This document shows positions 1-6,310 of a stretch of DNA of 6,502 nt, in pieces. The notes beneath the pieces were generated by a model. It was not told the DNA's origin and searched no databases. It saw only the letters and a list, made by a program, of their open reading frames with translations. Both the position numbers and the translations under genes were made by a program. The stretch's first letter is position 1. The number at the start of each line of letters is the position of its first letter. The stretch lies in contig JBARBG010000064.1 of the NCBI GenBank assembly GCA_049792815.1, forward strand, positions 1 to 6,502. The letters run 5' to 3'. Source of the DNA: DAIDKA01 sp049792815 (GTDB lineage Bacteria; Pseudomonadota; Gammaproteobacteria; Steroidobacterales; Steroidobacteraceae).

Positions 1-124
1 TCAGGACCTCATTGTCGGTCGCCAATGCGGCGATGTAGAAGCCCAGGGCGAATATCAACCCGACCGAAGGGAACACGCTGACCAGGAGGTGAAAGTGCGA
101 CCAGGATTCTGGAATCAAATGCAT
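1..124 (-). CDS. Partial small membrane protein, N-terminal 41 residues (unrecognised)
   Basis: An open frame begins with ATG at 124 and runs off the left edge without a stop. The visible peptide starts MHLIPESWSH and then has a hydrophobic stretch (about residues 13-37, rich in L, V, F, G, A) that looks like one membrane-spanning helix, followed by a polar turn with TDNE. The start is supported by a purine-rich GAGGAAA about 6 bases upstream (minus strand) and by a possible promoter at 164-192. I do not recognise the family and give no function. It is transcribed away from the cupin gene, so the two share a divergent intergenic region. Only the first 41 codons are available, so length and topology are unknown. 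Confidence 0.6.
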   Translation of the reverse strand, partial: MHLIPESWSHFHLLVSVFPSVGLIFALGFYIAALATDNEVL

Positions 125-292
125 CCACGTTTCCTCGCGTCATTCTTGGTGTGGCAGCAAGCTATTATGTGCCTTAAGTAACTGATTGGCCATACTTTAT
201 TTCCGATGCGACTCGGCCATGTCAGGAATGCGCAATCCAATTGTTTCGCGGGCTAAACTGCGGCTTGCGAGCCAATTACCAAAGAGAAGTCT
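125..292. other. Divergent intergenic region between the partial membrane gene and the cupin gene
   Basis: These 168 bases are visibly more AT-rich than the flanking genes. They hold a plausible minus-strand promoter (164-192) and Shine-Dalgarno sequences at both ends: GAGGAAA for the minus gene and AAAGAGAAG (281-289) for the plus gene. I could not pair convincing -35 and -10 boxes for the plus-strand cupin gene. TAAACT at 254-259 resembles a -10 box but has no matching -35 at the right distance. No RNA gene or repeat was seen. Confidence 0.6.
164..192 (-). promoter_or_regulatory. Possible sigma70-type promoter for the left-edge membrane gene
   Basis: Read on the minus strand, TGGCCA (187-192, 4 of 6 matches to TTGACA) is followed after exactly 17 bases by CATAAT (164-169, 5 of 6 matches to TATAAT). 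Initiation would fall near 157 and give a leader of about 33 bases before the ATG at 124, with the Shine-Dalgarno inside it. The -35 match is weak, so this is a suggestion only. Confidence 0.35.
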
Positions 293-817
293 ATGCGTTT
301 GTGGATTAGGACTGCGTTGATGCTCATCGGCACGGCTACCTTGAATGGCATCGGGCCTGCCACCGCACAATCGGACCCCAAAGCAGGCGCCACGATCAGC
401 GATCCGGTAGGACCGATCCCTGATCCCAGTCATGTGCCGCTGGTGCTGCCGAAGGACATCAAGTGCAGGGGCGCCGAAGGCGCGCAACAGACTTGTGCCC
501 TGTTCGGCGATCCTGAGAAGGCAGGCCTTTACGGTGTGATCATCAAATGGTGGCCGGGGCATTTCTCAAGACCTCACTTCCACGATCAGGACCGATACGC
601 CTACGTGATATCGGGAACCTGGTGGGTTTCCACCAGCAATATCTATGATGAGCGCACCACGTATCCAGTACATGCCGGTTCAGTGTCGATCGACGTGAAG
701 GACACGGTGCACTGGGACGGCGCGCGTGCCGGCGAGAAGGAGCCTGCGGTCCTCGAACTCGTTGGAATGGGTCCGGTTAAGACGATCCCGGTCGACGAGA
801 ATGGAAAACCCAAGTGA
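293..817 (+). CDS. Secreted single-domain cupin protein
   Basis: A 174-residue protein with an apparent signal peptide: basic MRLWIR, a hydrophobic core, and probable cleavage after ATA at residue 25. The mature part contains a cupin fold signature. Motif 1 spans G89 to G108 with H95-x-H97, and a later H140 would be the usual third metal-binding histidine of motif 2. The Glu expected in motif 1 is replaced by Arg101, with Asp100 next to it, so metal binding may differ from classical cupins. C58 and C68 could form a disulfide in the periplasm. The start is supported by AAAGAGAAG at 281-289. The next gene follows by 9 bases and is probably co-transcribed. Cupins range from enzymes to binding proteins and the substrate cannot be told here. 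The family call is good; the function is unknown. Confidence 0.82.
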   Translation: MRLWIRTALMLIGTATLNGIGPATAQSDPKAGATISDPVGPIPDPSHVPLVLPKDIKCRGAEGAQQTCALFGDPEKAGLYGVIIKWWPGHFSRPHFHDQDRYAYVISGTWWVSTSNIYDERTTYPVHAGSVSIDVKDTVHWDGARAGEKEPAVLELVGMGPVKTIPVDENGKPK

Positions 818-819
818 GG
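816..819 (+). promoter_or_regulatory. Ribosome binding site overlapping the upstream stop codon
   Basis: GAGG at 816-819 overlaps the TGA stop (815-817) of the cupin gene and sits 7 bases before the ATG at 827. This arrangement suits translational coupling: ribosomes terminating on the cupin message are placed to reinitiate on the DUF3667-type gene. Confidence 0.6.
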
Positions 820-826
820 TTCGAGC

Positions 827-2032
827 ATGAATCCAGACTTCCCGGAAGTTGGAGCCTTGGTTTCTGCGGGGCTGGCGGCGAAGGAAATCGATGCCATATC
901 GGTTCCCGACCGGCATGGCGCCGAGGCCGGCACCCTTCATAACTGCTTGAACTGTGGGACGGCTGTGAGCTCCAGTTACTGCGGCAGCTGCGGCCAACCG
1001 GCGCACCTGCATCGTTCGCTGTGGCACCTGTGCGAGGAGTTCCTGCATGGAGTGCTGCATTTCGATACCAAAGGCGTTCGTACGGCGCCGTTGCTCATTT
1101 TCCGCCCCGGCCTGCTGACGCGTCGTTACATCGATGGGCAGCGCATGCGGTATGTCTCGCCGATGGCGCTGTTTCTGTTTTGCATCTTTCTCATGTACTT
1201 CGTGTTTTCGCTGGCCGCAGAGGGCGAGTCCCACAACGTCAAAGTCAAAGCCGAGGATGCCCGTGCCGCCAAGGCCGACTTGGCCAGGGCCCAGCAGGAG
1301 GCGGACGAGGACGTCGCCAAGGCCACCGCGAAGCTCGAGCAGCTCAGGAAGGCCGGCGCCGACCTGAGCGAGGCGCAACAGGAACTGGCCGAGGCCCAGT
1401 TCGCGAAGAAAATGGCGGCTGCCTCAGGCACCATCGCCAGTGCTGCGATCGACCTCGGCTCGCGGTCAGCGGCGGAGGCCCGGCCTGGGCAAGCGCAGCC
1501 GATCACAACTACGCCCGGCGACACCGCGGTGTCCGCCGATGCTGCTATTGGCAGTGGCACCTGGCAGGAGCGACTGGCGGCGAAGGCCAAGCCGCACGTC
1601 GGCGATCCTGGAACCAAAGGCAGGATTTACCGCGCGCTCGCCAACCCTGATCTCGCGCTCTACAAGCTCAAGAGCACCGCCTATAAATTCTCGTTCATGC
1701 TGATTCCGATTTCGCTGCCGTTCCTGTGGTTGATGTTTTTCTGGAAGCGCGGCGTAGCGATGTACGATCACGGGGTATTTTCGCTGTATTCCTTGTCGTT
1801 CATGTCACTGCTGTTCACCGTCGCTGCGCTCATGGCGATGATGGGCGTCAGCGGTGCCGTGATCGCGATGGGCATCATCTTTGTTCCGCCGGTGCACATG
1901 TTCGCGCAACTGCGCGGTACGTACGGGTTGGGACTGTTCGCCGCATCATGGCGCACGATCGCGCTACTGTGTATCTGCGGAACGGCGTTTGTATTGTTCT
2001 TGCTATTCGTGGCCGCGATGACTCTCCACTAG
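827..2032 (+). CDS. DUF3667-type membrane protein with N-terminal zinc ribbon
   Basis: A 401-residue protein. Near the N terminus it has a four-cysteine knuckle, C40-x2-C43-x8-C52-x2-C55, expected to bind one zinc. The segment after it (about 59-112) holds FLHGVLHFD, FRPGLLTRRYI and GQRMRYVSP, which I recognise as the DUF3667 core. Membrane helices are likely at about 112-130, 287-306, 316-338, 341-361 and 375-399. Between helix 1 and helix 2 lies a polar stretch of about 155 residues. Its first part (about 138-200) is Ala/Glu/Lys/Gln-rich with heptad-like spacing and probably forms a coiled coil; the later part is Ser/Thr/Gly/Pro-rich and probably disordered. No catalytic motif is visible. 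The family has no established biochemical role that I know of. It is paired with the upstream secreted cupin gene, which suggests an envelope role, but that is inference. Confidence 0.85.
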   Translation: MNPDFPEVGALVSAGLAAKEIDAISVPDRHGAEAGTLHNCLNCGTAVSSSYCGSCGQPAHLHRSLWHLCEEFLHGVLHFDTKGVRTAPLLIFRPGLLTRRYIDGQRMRYVSPMALFLFCIFLMYFVFSLAAEGESHNVKVKAEDARAAKADLARAQQEADEDVAKATAKLEQLRKAGADLSEAQQELAEAQFAKKMAAASGTIASAAIDLGSRSAAEARPGQAQPITTTPGDTAVSADAAIGSGTWQERLAAKAKPHVGDPGTKGRIYRALANPDLALYKLKSTAYKFSFMLIPISLPFLWLMFFWKRGVAMYDHGVFSLYSLSFMSLLFTVAALMAMMGVSGAVIAMGIIFVPPVHMFAQLRGTYGLGLFAASWRTIALLCICGTAFVLFLLFVAAMTLH

Positions 2033-2033
2033 C

Positions 2034-2060
2034 GCCTTACCTTATGGACCTAAGGCATTT
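2034..2060 (+). terminator. Weak hairpin between convergent gene ends
   Basis: The gap between the convergent stops (2032 and 2050) contains GCCTTA (2034-2039), matched by TAAGGC (2051-2056). An alternative tighter hairpin is CCTTA (2040-2044), a 6-base loop, then TAAGG. On the plus strand it is followed by CATTTT, a short T run. The stem is short and overlaps the sulfotransferase stop codon. It could end plus-strand transcription weakly; in the minus direction there is no T tract. Confidence 0.3.
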
Positions 2061-3582
2061 TCAGTTCCTCGAGCAAAGGGCCCAAATGGCGGGCGTAATG
2101 GCGCCAAGATTCAACTGAGCTTCGATAGATGGGCTGTCGCACCTGCACGGCGCTGGCCGTGGTAATGGCTTCGGAACTGCGGAAAAAAGACAGGGAACGC
2201 GGATCGAAGGAAAGATGGCAGCGCTGGAACACTTCCCTGATCACCCGTTCACTATCGTCAACCAGCTCCTCATAAGCGACATCGATGATGCGGCTCGGGA
2301 GCAGCTCATGCCAATGTTCCATCAACTTCTGGTAACCGCGGATATAGCGGCCAATCTCACGGAGGTCATAGGAAAAGGGGTACGCCTGGTTAAAGAGCGT
2401 CTTGTATATGGCGAATCCGGCGTCAGGGGGATCGCGGTGAACGTGAATGATCGCAGCGTTCGGCAATGCCGTGGCAATCAAACCCGCATACAGGAAATTG
2501 TCGGGTAACTTATCGATGAAGCGCGGATGCTTTCCGGTCCTATGACGCGTGCTCGCGAGATAAGCTTCGCCAAGTTGAAACGGATCGAGGCGCGCACTCG
2601 CCTCGATCAAGCCGGTGCGCTGTGACTGTTCCAGGCGTTGGACGAGCTGTCCAACGCAAATGCCAAAATTGTGCAGTTCGCCGGCAGCGAATACATCACG
2701 GTGCGCGCCAATCATGCGTTCAAGCAACGTGCTGCCCGCCCGCGGCAGCCCTATGATGAAGATGGGCTCGGCGTTTTGACAGCCAATCGGTTGCCCGTGC
2801 ACCCATTCTTCATTGAAGACCTGGCGAATACGATTTAACTGCTCAAGGTCGGCCGCGACGGCATATTGCATATGCAGGCGTCGCAGCTTCGCTCCGGTGT
2901 CGTAGGAAGTGAAAGCCTCGTCATGGTCACCCAGGTCTTCTTGTTCCTTGCCCAATGCGTAATACAGCATCATCGCGCCTCGCCAATCGGACCCGACCCC
3001 ACCGATTGCGGCTTTGAGTTCCGGAACGTGATTGCGATCGAGGGTCTGGCGACGAAGTTCGCTTCTGTTCCTGTAAGCTTCCCAATGGTCCGGGCGGCAC
3101 CGAATAACGCTGTCGTACAGCTGTTCAGCGCCCGCCAGCTCGCCGAAGTTACGCAACGCCGTGGCGAGATTGAACTGCAGTTGTGGATCATCGGGACGCA
3201 GGTGTAGCGCTCGTTCCAAGGCGGCTTTCGCCAAATCGTGCTGGCCAAGACCGGCGGCCACCAGGCCGATGTGAGTCAAGGCGGTAAGATCCGTTGGACG
3301 AGTGCTCCAGAGGCTCTCGATCACCGATTTGGCTTCCGGAAAGTCGCGATTCATGAGCCTGCTGAACGCCAGCATGCCTTGCAGACCATGCGAAGCGGGA
3401 ATCGCTGCCGTCGCTGACAGCGCGCTTTCGACCGCCTTGTGGAACACGCCGCGTGCGAGCCACCCCTCAATGAGAATGGTCCACGGAACCTCCTGAGTAG
3501 GATCCTGGGCAATGTCACGTGCCGCGACGCGCTGTGCTTCGGTGATTCGGGCCAGATCTGAAGTTCGCGGGGAGCCGTTCAT
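2050..3582 (-). CDS. TPR-repeat sulfotransferase family protein
   Basis: A 510-residue protein in two parts. Residues about 40-235 are helical and TPR-like; the clearest repeats include ALTHIGLVAAGLGQHDLAKAALERALHLRP (start and end quoted as one repeat at 101-130) and the following unit at about 133-164. Residues about 272-510 form a PAPS-dependent sulfotransferase domain. The 5'-phosphosulfate loop is PIFIIGLPRAGSTLLERM (273-290), with the G-x-P-R-x-G-S-T core. The 3'-phosphate-binding region is HVHRDPPDAGFAIYK, starting at 380. The Ser usually found 8 residues after its Arg (R383) is Ala391. The C-terminal QPIYRSSVESW is typical of this bacterial subfamily. Known relatives transfer sulfate from PAPS to small molecules, glycans or proteins; the acceptor here is unknown. 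The TPRs probably bind a partner or substrate. No signal peptide is seen. It is convergent with the DUF3667-type gene and stands alone. The ATG at 3582 has only a poor Shine-Dalgarno, but the next Met is residue 70, inside the TPR part. Confidence 0.88.
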   Translation of the reverse strand: MNGSPRTSDLARITEAQRVAARDIAQDPTQEVPWTILIEGWLARGVFHKAVESALSATAAIPASHGLQGMLAFSRLMNRDFPEAKSVIESLWSTRPTDLTALTHIGLVAAGLGQHDLAKAALERALHLRPDDPQLQFNLATALRNFGELAGAEQLYDSVIRCRPDHWEAYRNRSELRRQTLDRNHVPELKAAIGGVGSDWRGAMMLYYALGKEQEDLGDHDEAFTSYDTGAKLRRLHMQYAVAADLEQLNRIRQVFNEEWVHGQPIGCQNAEPIFIIGLPRAGSTLLERMIGAHRDVFAAGELHNFGICVGQLVQRLEQSQRTGLIEASARLDPFQLGEAYLASTRHRTGKHPRFIDKLPDNFLYAGLIATALPNAAIIHVHRDPPDAGFAIYKTLFNQAYPFSYDLREIGRYIRGYQKLMEHWHELLPSRIIDVAYEELVDDSERVIREVFQRCHLSFDPRSLSFFRSSEAITTASAVQVRQPIYRSSVESWRHYARHLGPLLEELKMP

Positions 3583-3592
3583 CTCTATGCGA

Positions 3593-3630
3593 GATTGTAG
3601 ACCCTGCCCCCACTATCAGGTGGGACAATC
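3593..3630. repeat. Interrupted inverted repeat in the divergent promoter region
   Basis: The right arm GTGGGACAATC (3620-3630) is the exact inverse complement of a left arm made of GATTGT (3593-3598) and CCCAC (3609-3613), split by a 10-base insertion (3599-3608). The inner arms enclose a 6-base loop (3614-3619). On the minus strand the outer left arm overlaps TACAAT (3594-3599), a good -10 match for the sulfotransferase gene, though no matching -35 was found. It could be an operator serving the sulfotransferase and esterase genes, an RNA hairpin, or chance. Confidence 0.3.
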
Positions 3631-3636
3631 CCCGGA

Positions 3637-3666
3637 TTGACGGACTTGCAAACTCGCCTCTATCCT
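3637..3666 (+). promoter_or_regulatory. Likely sigma70-type promoter of the esterase gene
   Basis: TTGACG (3637-3642, 5 of 6 matches to TTGACA) and TATCCT (3661-3666, 4 of 6 to TATAAT) are 18 bases apart. Transcription would begin near 3673, giving a leader of about 39 bases that contains the AGGGGG ribosome binding site. The -35 box begins exactly where a longer reading frame could start with TTG (3637). If this promoter is real, that TTG is untranscribed and the gene must begin at 3712. Confidence 0.45.
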
Positions 3667-3699
3667 GTGTGCCTCAGAATCGGCGACAGATCGAATCTT

Positions 3700-3705
3700 A
3701 GGGGG
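3700..3705 (+). promoter_or_regulatory. Ribosome binding site that fixes the esterase start
   Basis: AGGGGG at 3700-3705 lies 6 bases before ATG 3712, a strong Shine-Dalgarno at good spacing. Starting there places a textbook signal peptide at the very N terminus. The alternative TTG at 3637 would add 25 residues before it. Confidence 0.7.
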
Positions 3706-3711
3706 TATCGG

Positions 3712-4638
3712 ATGAAAACAGGACTCATCGCGGCCGCATGCGGCTTTGTGGTGCTCGCCACGGCGGGCAGGGCGCAGGTTCCCGCCGACATCGCCGCGAA
3801 GGTGCGCGCCGCGGGCCAGGCCATGGATCCCACGGTCGGCCAGCTCTACGCGCCGATGTTTCCGAAGGAGGTCTGGGACGGCGTCAGCATCCAGCGGGAT
3901 ATCGCGTATGGCTCCGATCCCCTGCAGAAGCTCGACGTGTTCACGTCGGACGGGGCCAAGGGCAAGAAGCTTCCGGTACTGCTCTTCGTGCACGGCGGCG
4001 GCTTCACGCGGGGCGACAAGCACGGCGCGTTCTATCCCGACAACATCACCCTGTGGGCCGCCAAGAACGGCATGGTTGGAGTGAACATCAATTATCGCCT
4101 GGCGCCAAAGGACCCTTGGCCGGCGGGCGTCACCGATCTAGCCTCGGCAATCGCCTGGACCCATGCCAACATCGCGCGCTACGGCGGCGATCCCAACCGC
4201 ATCGTGCTGTTCGGCCATTCGGCCGGCGCCAACCATGTCGCCGACTACGCCGCCCATCCCGAACTGCGAGGCGCGGAAGCGTCCGCGGTCAAAGGCGTGA
4301 TCATGCTCTCGCCAGTGTATTCCACCGCTCCGGCCGGGCGCCCTAACGCCTACTATGGCCAGGACGCCGATCTCGGCTCTGCGCTGGGACAGATCACACG
4401 CCTGACCGCCAGTCCGTACCGGCTTTTTTACGGCTATGCGGAGTTCGATCCGCCACCGATGAAAGCGACGGCCGCCGCCCTGATTGAGGGCCTGTGCCGG
4501 ACCAAGAGCCGCTGCCCCAATTCTGTGGAGCTGAAGGACTCCAACCACTTCACTGAGGGCATGGCGGTCGGTACGCCTGATCAGCAGCTGACCGGGCCCC
4601 TGCTGCATTGGATCAAGCGGCTGCCGGCGAAGGGCTAG
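3712..4638 (+). CDS. Secreted alpha/beta-hydrolase (esterase/lipase-like)
   Basis: From the ATG at 3712 this is a 308-residue protein with a signal peptide (MKTGLIAAAC onward; probable cleavage after GRA at residue 21). The mature part is an alpha/beta-hydrolase of the carboxylesterase/hormone-sensitive-lipase-like type. It has HGGG at 94-97 for the oxyanion hole, nucleophile elbow GHSAG with Ser170, the preceding YGGDPNRIVLFG that is typical of the family, a probable acid at Asp246 in EFDPP, and His279 in SNHF. C262 and C268 may form a disulfide. The expected activity is hydrolysis of carboxylic esters or related bonds in the periplasm or outside the cell; the natural substrate is not evident. 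It is divergent from the sulfotransferase gene and ends one base before the aquaglyceroporin stop. Kynurenine-formamidase-like or acetyl-xylan-esterase-like roles are alternatives. Confidence 0.87.
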   Translation: MKTGLIAAACGFVVLATAGRAQVPADIAAKVRAAGQAMDPTVGQLYAPMFPKEVWDGVSIQRDIAYGSDPLQKLDVFTSDGAKGKKLPVLLFVHGGGFTRGDKHGAFYPDNITLWAAKNGMVGVNINYRLAPKDPWPAGVTDLASAIAWTHANIARYGGDPNRIVLFGHSAGANHVADYAAHPELRGAEASAVKGVIMLSPVYSTAPAGRPNAYYGQDADLGSALGQITRLTASPYRLFYGYAEFDPPPMKATAAALIEGLCRTKSRCPNSVELKDSNHFTEGMAVGTPDQQLTGPLLHWIKRLPAKG

Positions 4639-4639
4639 G

Positions 4640-5344
4640 TCATTCGGTCTCGACTTGTGCAGTTGGGGCCCGGACCCATGTCTTGGCTGGGAAAAGACCT
4701 CGTGCGACTGCCAGACCCGCCAGCGCACCACTGAACTGCGCGGTTATGAAAGCCGCCACATCCTCAGGCCTTATGCCGGCGAAGGTATTCGTCAGTGAAC
4801 GGGCTATGGTAATGGCCGGATTGGCGAACGACGTCGACGCGGTGAACCAATAGGCGGCCCCGATCCAAGCTGCCACCATCCACGGAGCATCCACGGAACG
4901 GTGGTGGCCAAGAATAATGAGGAGCAGTCCGAAGGTCGCCACGCCTTCGGCGAGCCACTGACCCGGTCCGGACCGAATGTGTGTGGAGGTCTGCCAGAGG
5001 GGCAGCTCGAACATCAGATGTGCGCTCAGCGCACCGATGCAGCAGCCGATGACCTGCACCAGCGTGTATGTGCCCGCATCCGGCCATTTCAGGCGCCCTC
5101 GGAGGGCTTCGACACAAGAGACCGCCGGATTGAAGTGGCCACCGCTCACCGGACCCAACAGAGCGATCAGAGCTGCCAGGACTGCCACTGTCGCCGCAGT
5201 ATTCGCCAGAAGTGCAACGGCCGCATTACCGCCGCTTAGGCGCTCTGCCATGACCCCAGACCCGACAACGGTGGCACTCAGCAGGCAGGAGCCAAGACCT
5301 TCTGCGGCAAGTCTGCGCAGAAGTGGTTGGGCGTACGTACTCAT
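4640..5344 (-). CDS. aqpS: Aquaglyceroporin of the arsenic operon (AqpS-like)
   Basis: A 234-residue polytopic protein of the MIP/aquaporin family, with six membrane helices and two half-helices expected. The first NPA box is in GGHFNPAVS (N72-P73-A74) and the second in TSFANPAITIA (N175-P176-A177). The Arg that normally follows the second NPA is Ile178. Ungapped spacing from GlpF/AQP1 puts Thr52, Ala163, Ser172 and Ile178 at the aromatic/arginine filter, which would be wide and uncharged. Position in an ars operon directly after arsC supports an arsenite (As(OH)3) channel, as described for AqpS of Sinorhizobium meliloti, letting arsenite out down its gradient. It starts by a 4-base ATGA overlap with the arsC stop, so translation is probably coupled. 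It is the last gene of the operon. A general glycerol or water channel is less likely given the context. Confidence 0.87.
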   Translation of the reverse strand: MSTYAQPLLRRLAAEGLGSCLLSATVVGSGVMAERLSGGNAAVALLANTAATVAVLAALIALLGPVSGGHFNPAVSCVEALRGRLKWPDAGTYTLVQVIGCCIGALSAHLMFELPLWQTSTHIRSGPGQWLAEGVATFGLLLIILGHHRSVDAPWMVAAWIGAAYWFTASTSFANPAITIARSLTNTFAGIRPEDVAAFITAQFSGALAGLAVARGLFPAKTWVRAPTAQVETE

Positions 5345-5838
5345 TGAGACGTGCCAATGTCGCGAATCTTCTTGCCGAGCGCGAGCCGGCCCAGGGTCGC
5401 GACGGGCAGGGCAGTGAAGAGGCCGATTCTTCGCTCAAGCATGCGGAACGCCTCGCGAAATGCGTTCGCCTTTTCGACGTCGGTGCCAGCAACTTCGGCG
5501 GGGTCCGGCTGCCCCCAGTGAGCTGTCATCGGCTGACCCGGCCACACCGGGCACGCCTCGCCGGCGGCGTTGTCACATACTGTGAAGACGAAATCAAGCT
5601 GTGGTGCGCCCGGCTCGGCAAACTCATCCCAGGCCTTGCTGCGAAGACCCCCGGTTGGCAGCCCCATGCGCTCCAGGAGTGTCAGCGCCAGAGGATTTAC
5701 CACTCCCTTCGGATGGCTGCCGGCGCTGAAGGCGCGAAGTCGTCCCTTCCCTCGATCGTTGAGGATGGCTTCCGCGAGAATGCTGCGGGCGGAGTTCCCG
5801 GTGCACAAGAAAAGGACGTTGTAGACACGCTCACTCAT
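5341..5838 (-). CDS. arsC: Arsenate reductase, low-molecular-weight phosphatase type
   Basis: A 165-residue cytoplasmic enzyme that reduces arsenate to arsenite. The phosphatase-like loop is C12-TGNSA-R18-S (C-x5-R) near the N terminus. Further conserved elements are FSAGSHP (37-43), VCDNAAGEACPVWPG with C88 and C96, and WGQPDP with Asp112 as the probable general acid. C12, C88 and C96 fit the three-cysteine relay known for this class, with C12 attacking arsenate and the others forming the disulfide that thioredoxin or a similar reductant resolves. I chose ATG 5838. A GTG at 5847 in the same frame would add three residues but has no ribosome binding site. The start overlaps the arsN2 end by 8 bases and the stop overlaps aqpS by 4, indicating tight coupling. 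Confidence 0.93.
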   Translation of the reverse strand: MSERVYNVLFLCTGNSARSILAEAILNDRGKGRLRAFSAGSHPKGVVNPLALTLLERMGLPTGGLRSKAWDEFAEPGAPQLDFVFTVCDNAAGEACPVWPGQPMTAHWGQPDPAEVAGTDVEKANAFREAFRMLERRIGLFTALPVATLGRLALGKKIRDIGTSQ

Positions 5839-6310
5839 GTGACGCACCGACGGGAGTGGGAGACAGCACCTTTAGCATGCACACGGCAGAGGCCGGACAC
5901 AGCGATTTGAACTCAGCGCTGAGTTTGACTTCATCCGGAGCATGCTCGCGCCCAATGACCTCAAAGCCATGGCGGCTGAAGAATGCCTCGGCGGTCTGCG
6001 TGAGAAGTACGAGGACATGCGTTGCGCGGGCACGCGCTTCACGTTCCAGCGTTGCGATGAGCCTCGCGCCCAGTCCTTGGCGGCGGTGCGAGGCTGCTAC
6101 CACCAATGATCGAAGCAGGGCGGCCGGACCAAATGACTCAAGACCAATCGCTCCGACGATGTGGTCCTCATCCTCCGCGACCCAGAATCGCAGACCCGCG
6201 GCGGTATGAAGATCCTCGATAGGCAAGTGCGCTGCGGACAGGAGATCCCGTACCGGTTGGAAGTCCCCCACTGTCGACGCACGTACTGCAACCGTCCTAG
6301 CTCCGGTCAT
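5831..6310 (-). CDS. arsN2: ArsN2-like GNAT N-acetyltransferase
   Basis: A 159-residue GNAT-fold protein. The acetyl-CoA-binding loop is RRQGLGA (R76-A82), preceded by the LLRSLVV strand (65-71). VLLTQTAEAFFSRHGFEV and EFKSLCPASA (133-142) match what I recall of ArsN2 proteins of arsenic operons. ArsN1 relatives acetylate the amino group of arsinothricin; the substrate of ArsN2 is not firmly known, so detoxification of an organoarsenical or another amine is inference. The start is ATG 6310, which overlaps the arsR stop as ATGA and has AAGAGG (6319-6324) 8 bases upstream. A frame-compatible ATG at 6358 lies inside arsR and is not preferred. It lies between arsR and arsC, so it is part of the same regulated unit. 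Confidence 0.85.
   Translation of the reverse strand: MTGARTVAVRASTVGDFQPVRDLLSAAHLPIEDLHTAAGLRFWVAEDEDHIVGAIGLESFGPAALLRSLVVAASHRRQGLGARLIATLEREARARATHVLVLLTQTAEAFFSRHGFEVIGREHAPDEVKLSAEFKSLCPASAVCMLKVLSPTPVGASHE

Noticed and set aside
680..1378. Long minus-strand open frame (232 codons) opposite the cupin end and DUF3667-type gene
   Set aside because: The plus-strand frames carry clear cupin and DUF3667 signatures. The antisense frame shows no recognisable domain and is what GC-rich coding DNA produces by chance.
3712..3744. Possible lipoprotein signal (AAAC at residues 7-10) in the esterase
   Set aside because: The Cys comes too early for a normal hydrophobic region, and hydrophobic residues continue after it; ordinary cleavage after GRA fits better.
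4138..4731. Minus-strand open frame (197 codons) opposite the esterase
   Set aside because: It is a shadow of the catalytic Ser/Asp/His-bearing plus-strand gene and has low-complexity composition.
5323..5910. Plus-strand open frame (195 codons) across arsC
   Set aside because: It lies antisense to an unmistakable arsenate reductase and has no domain or ribosome binding site.
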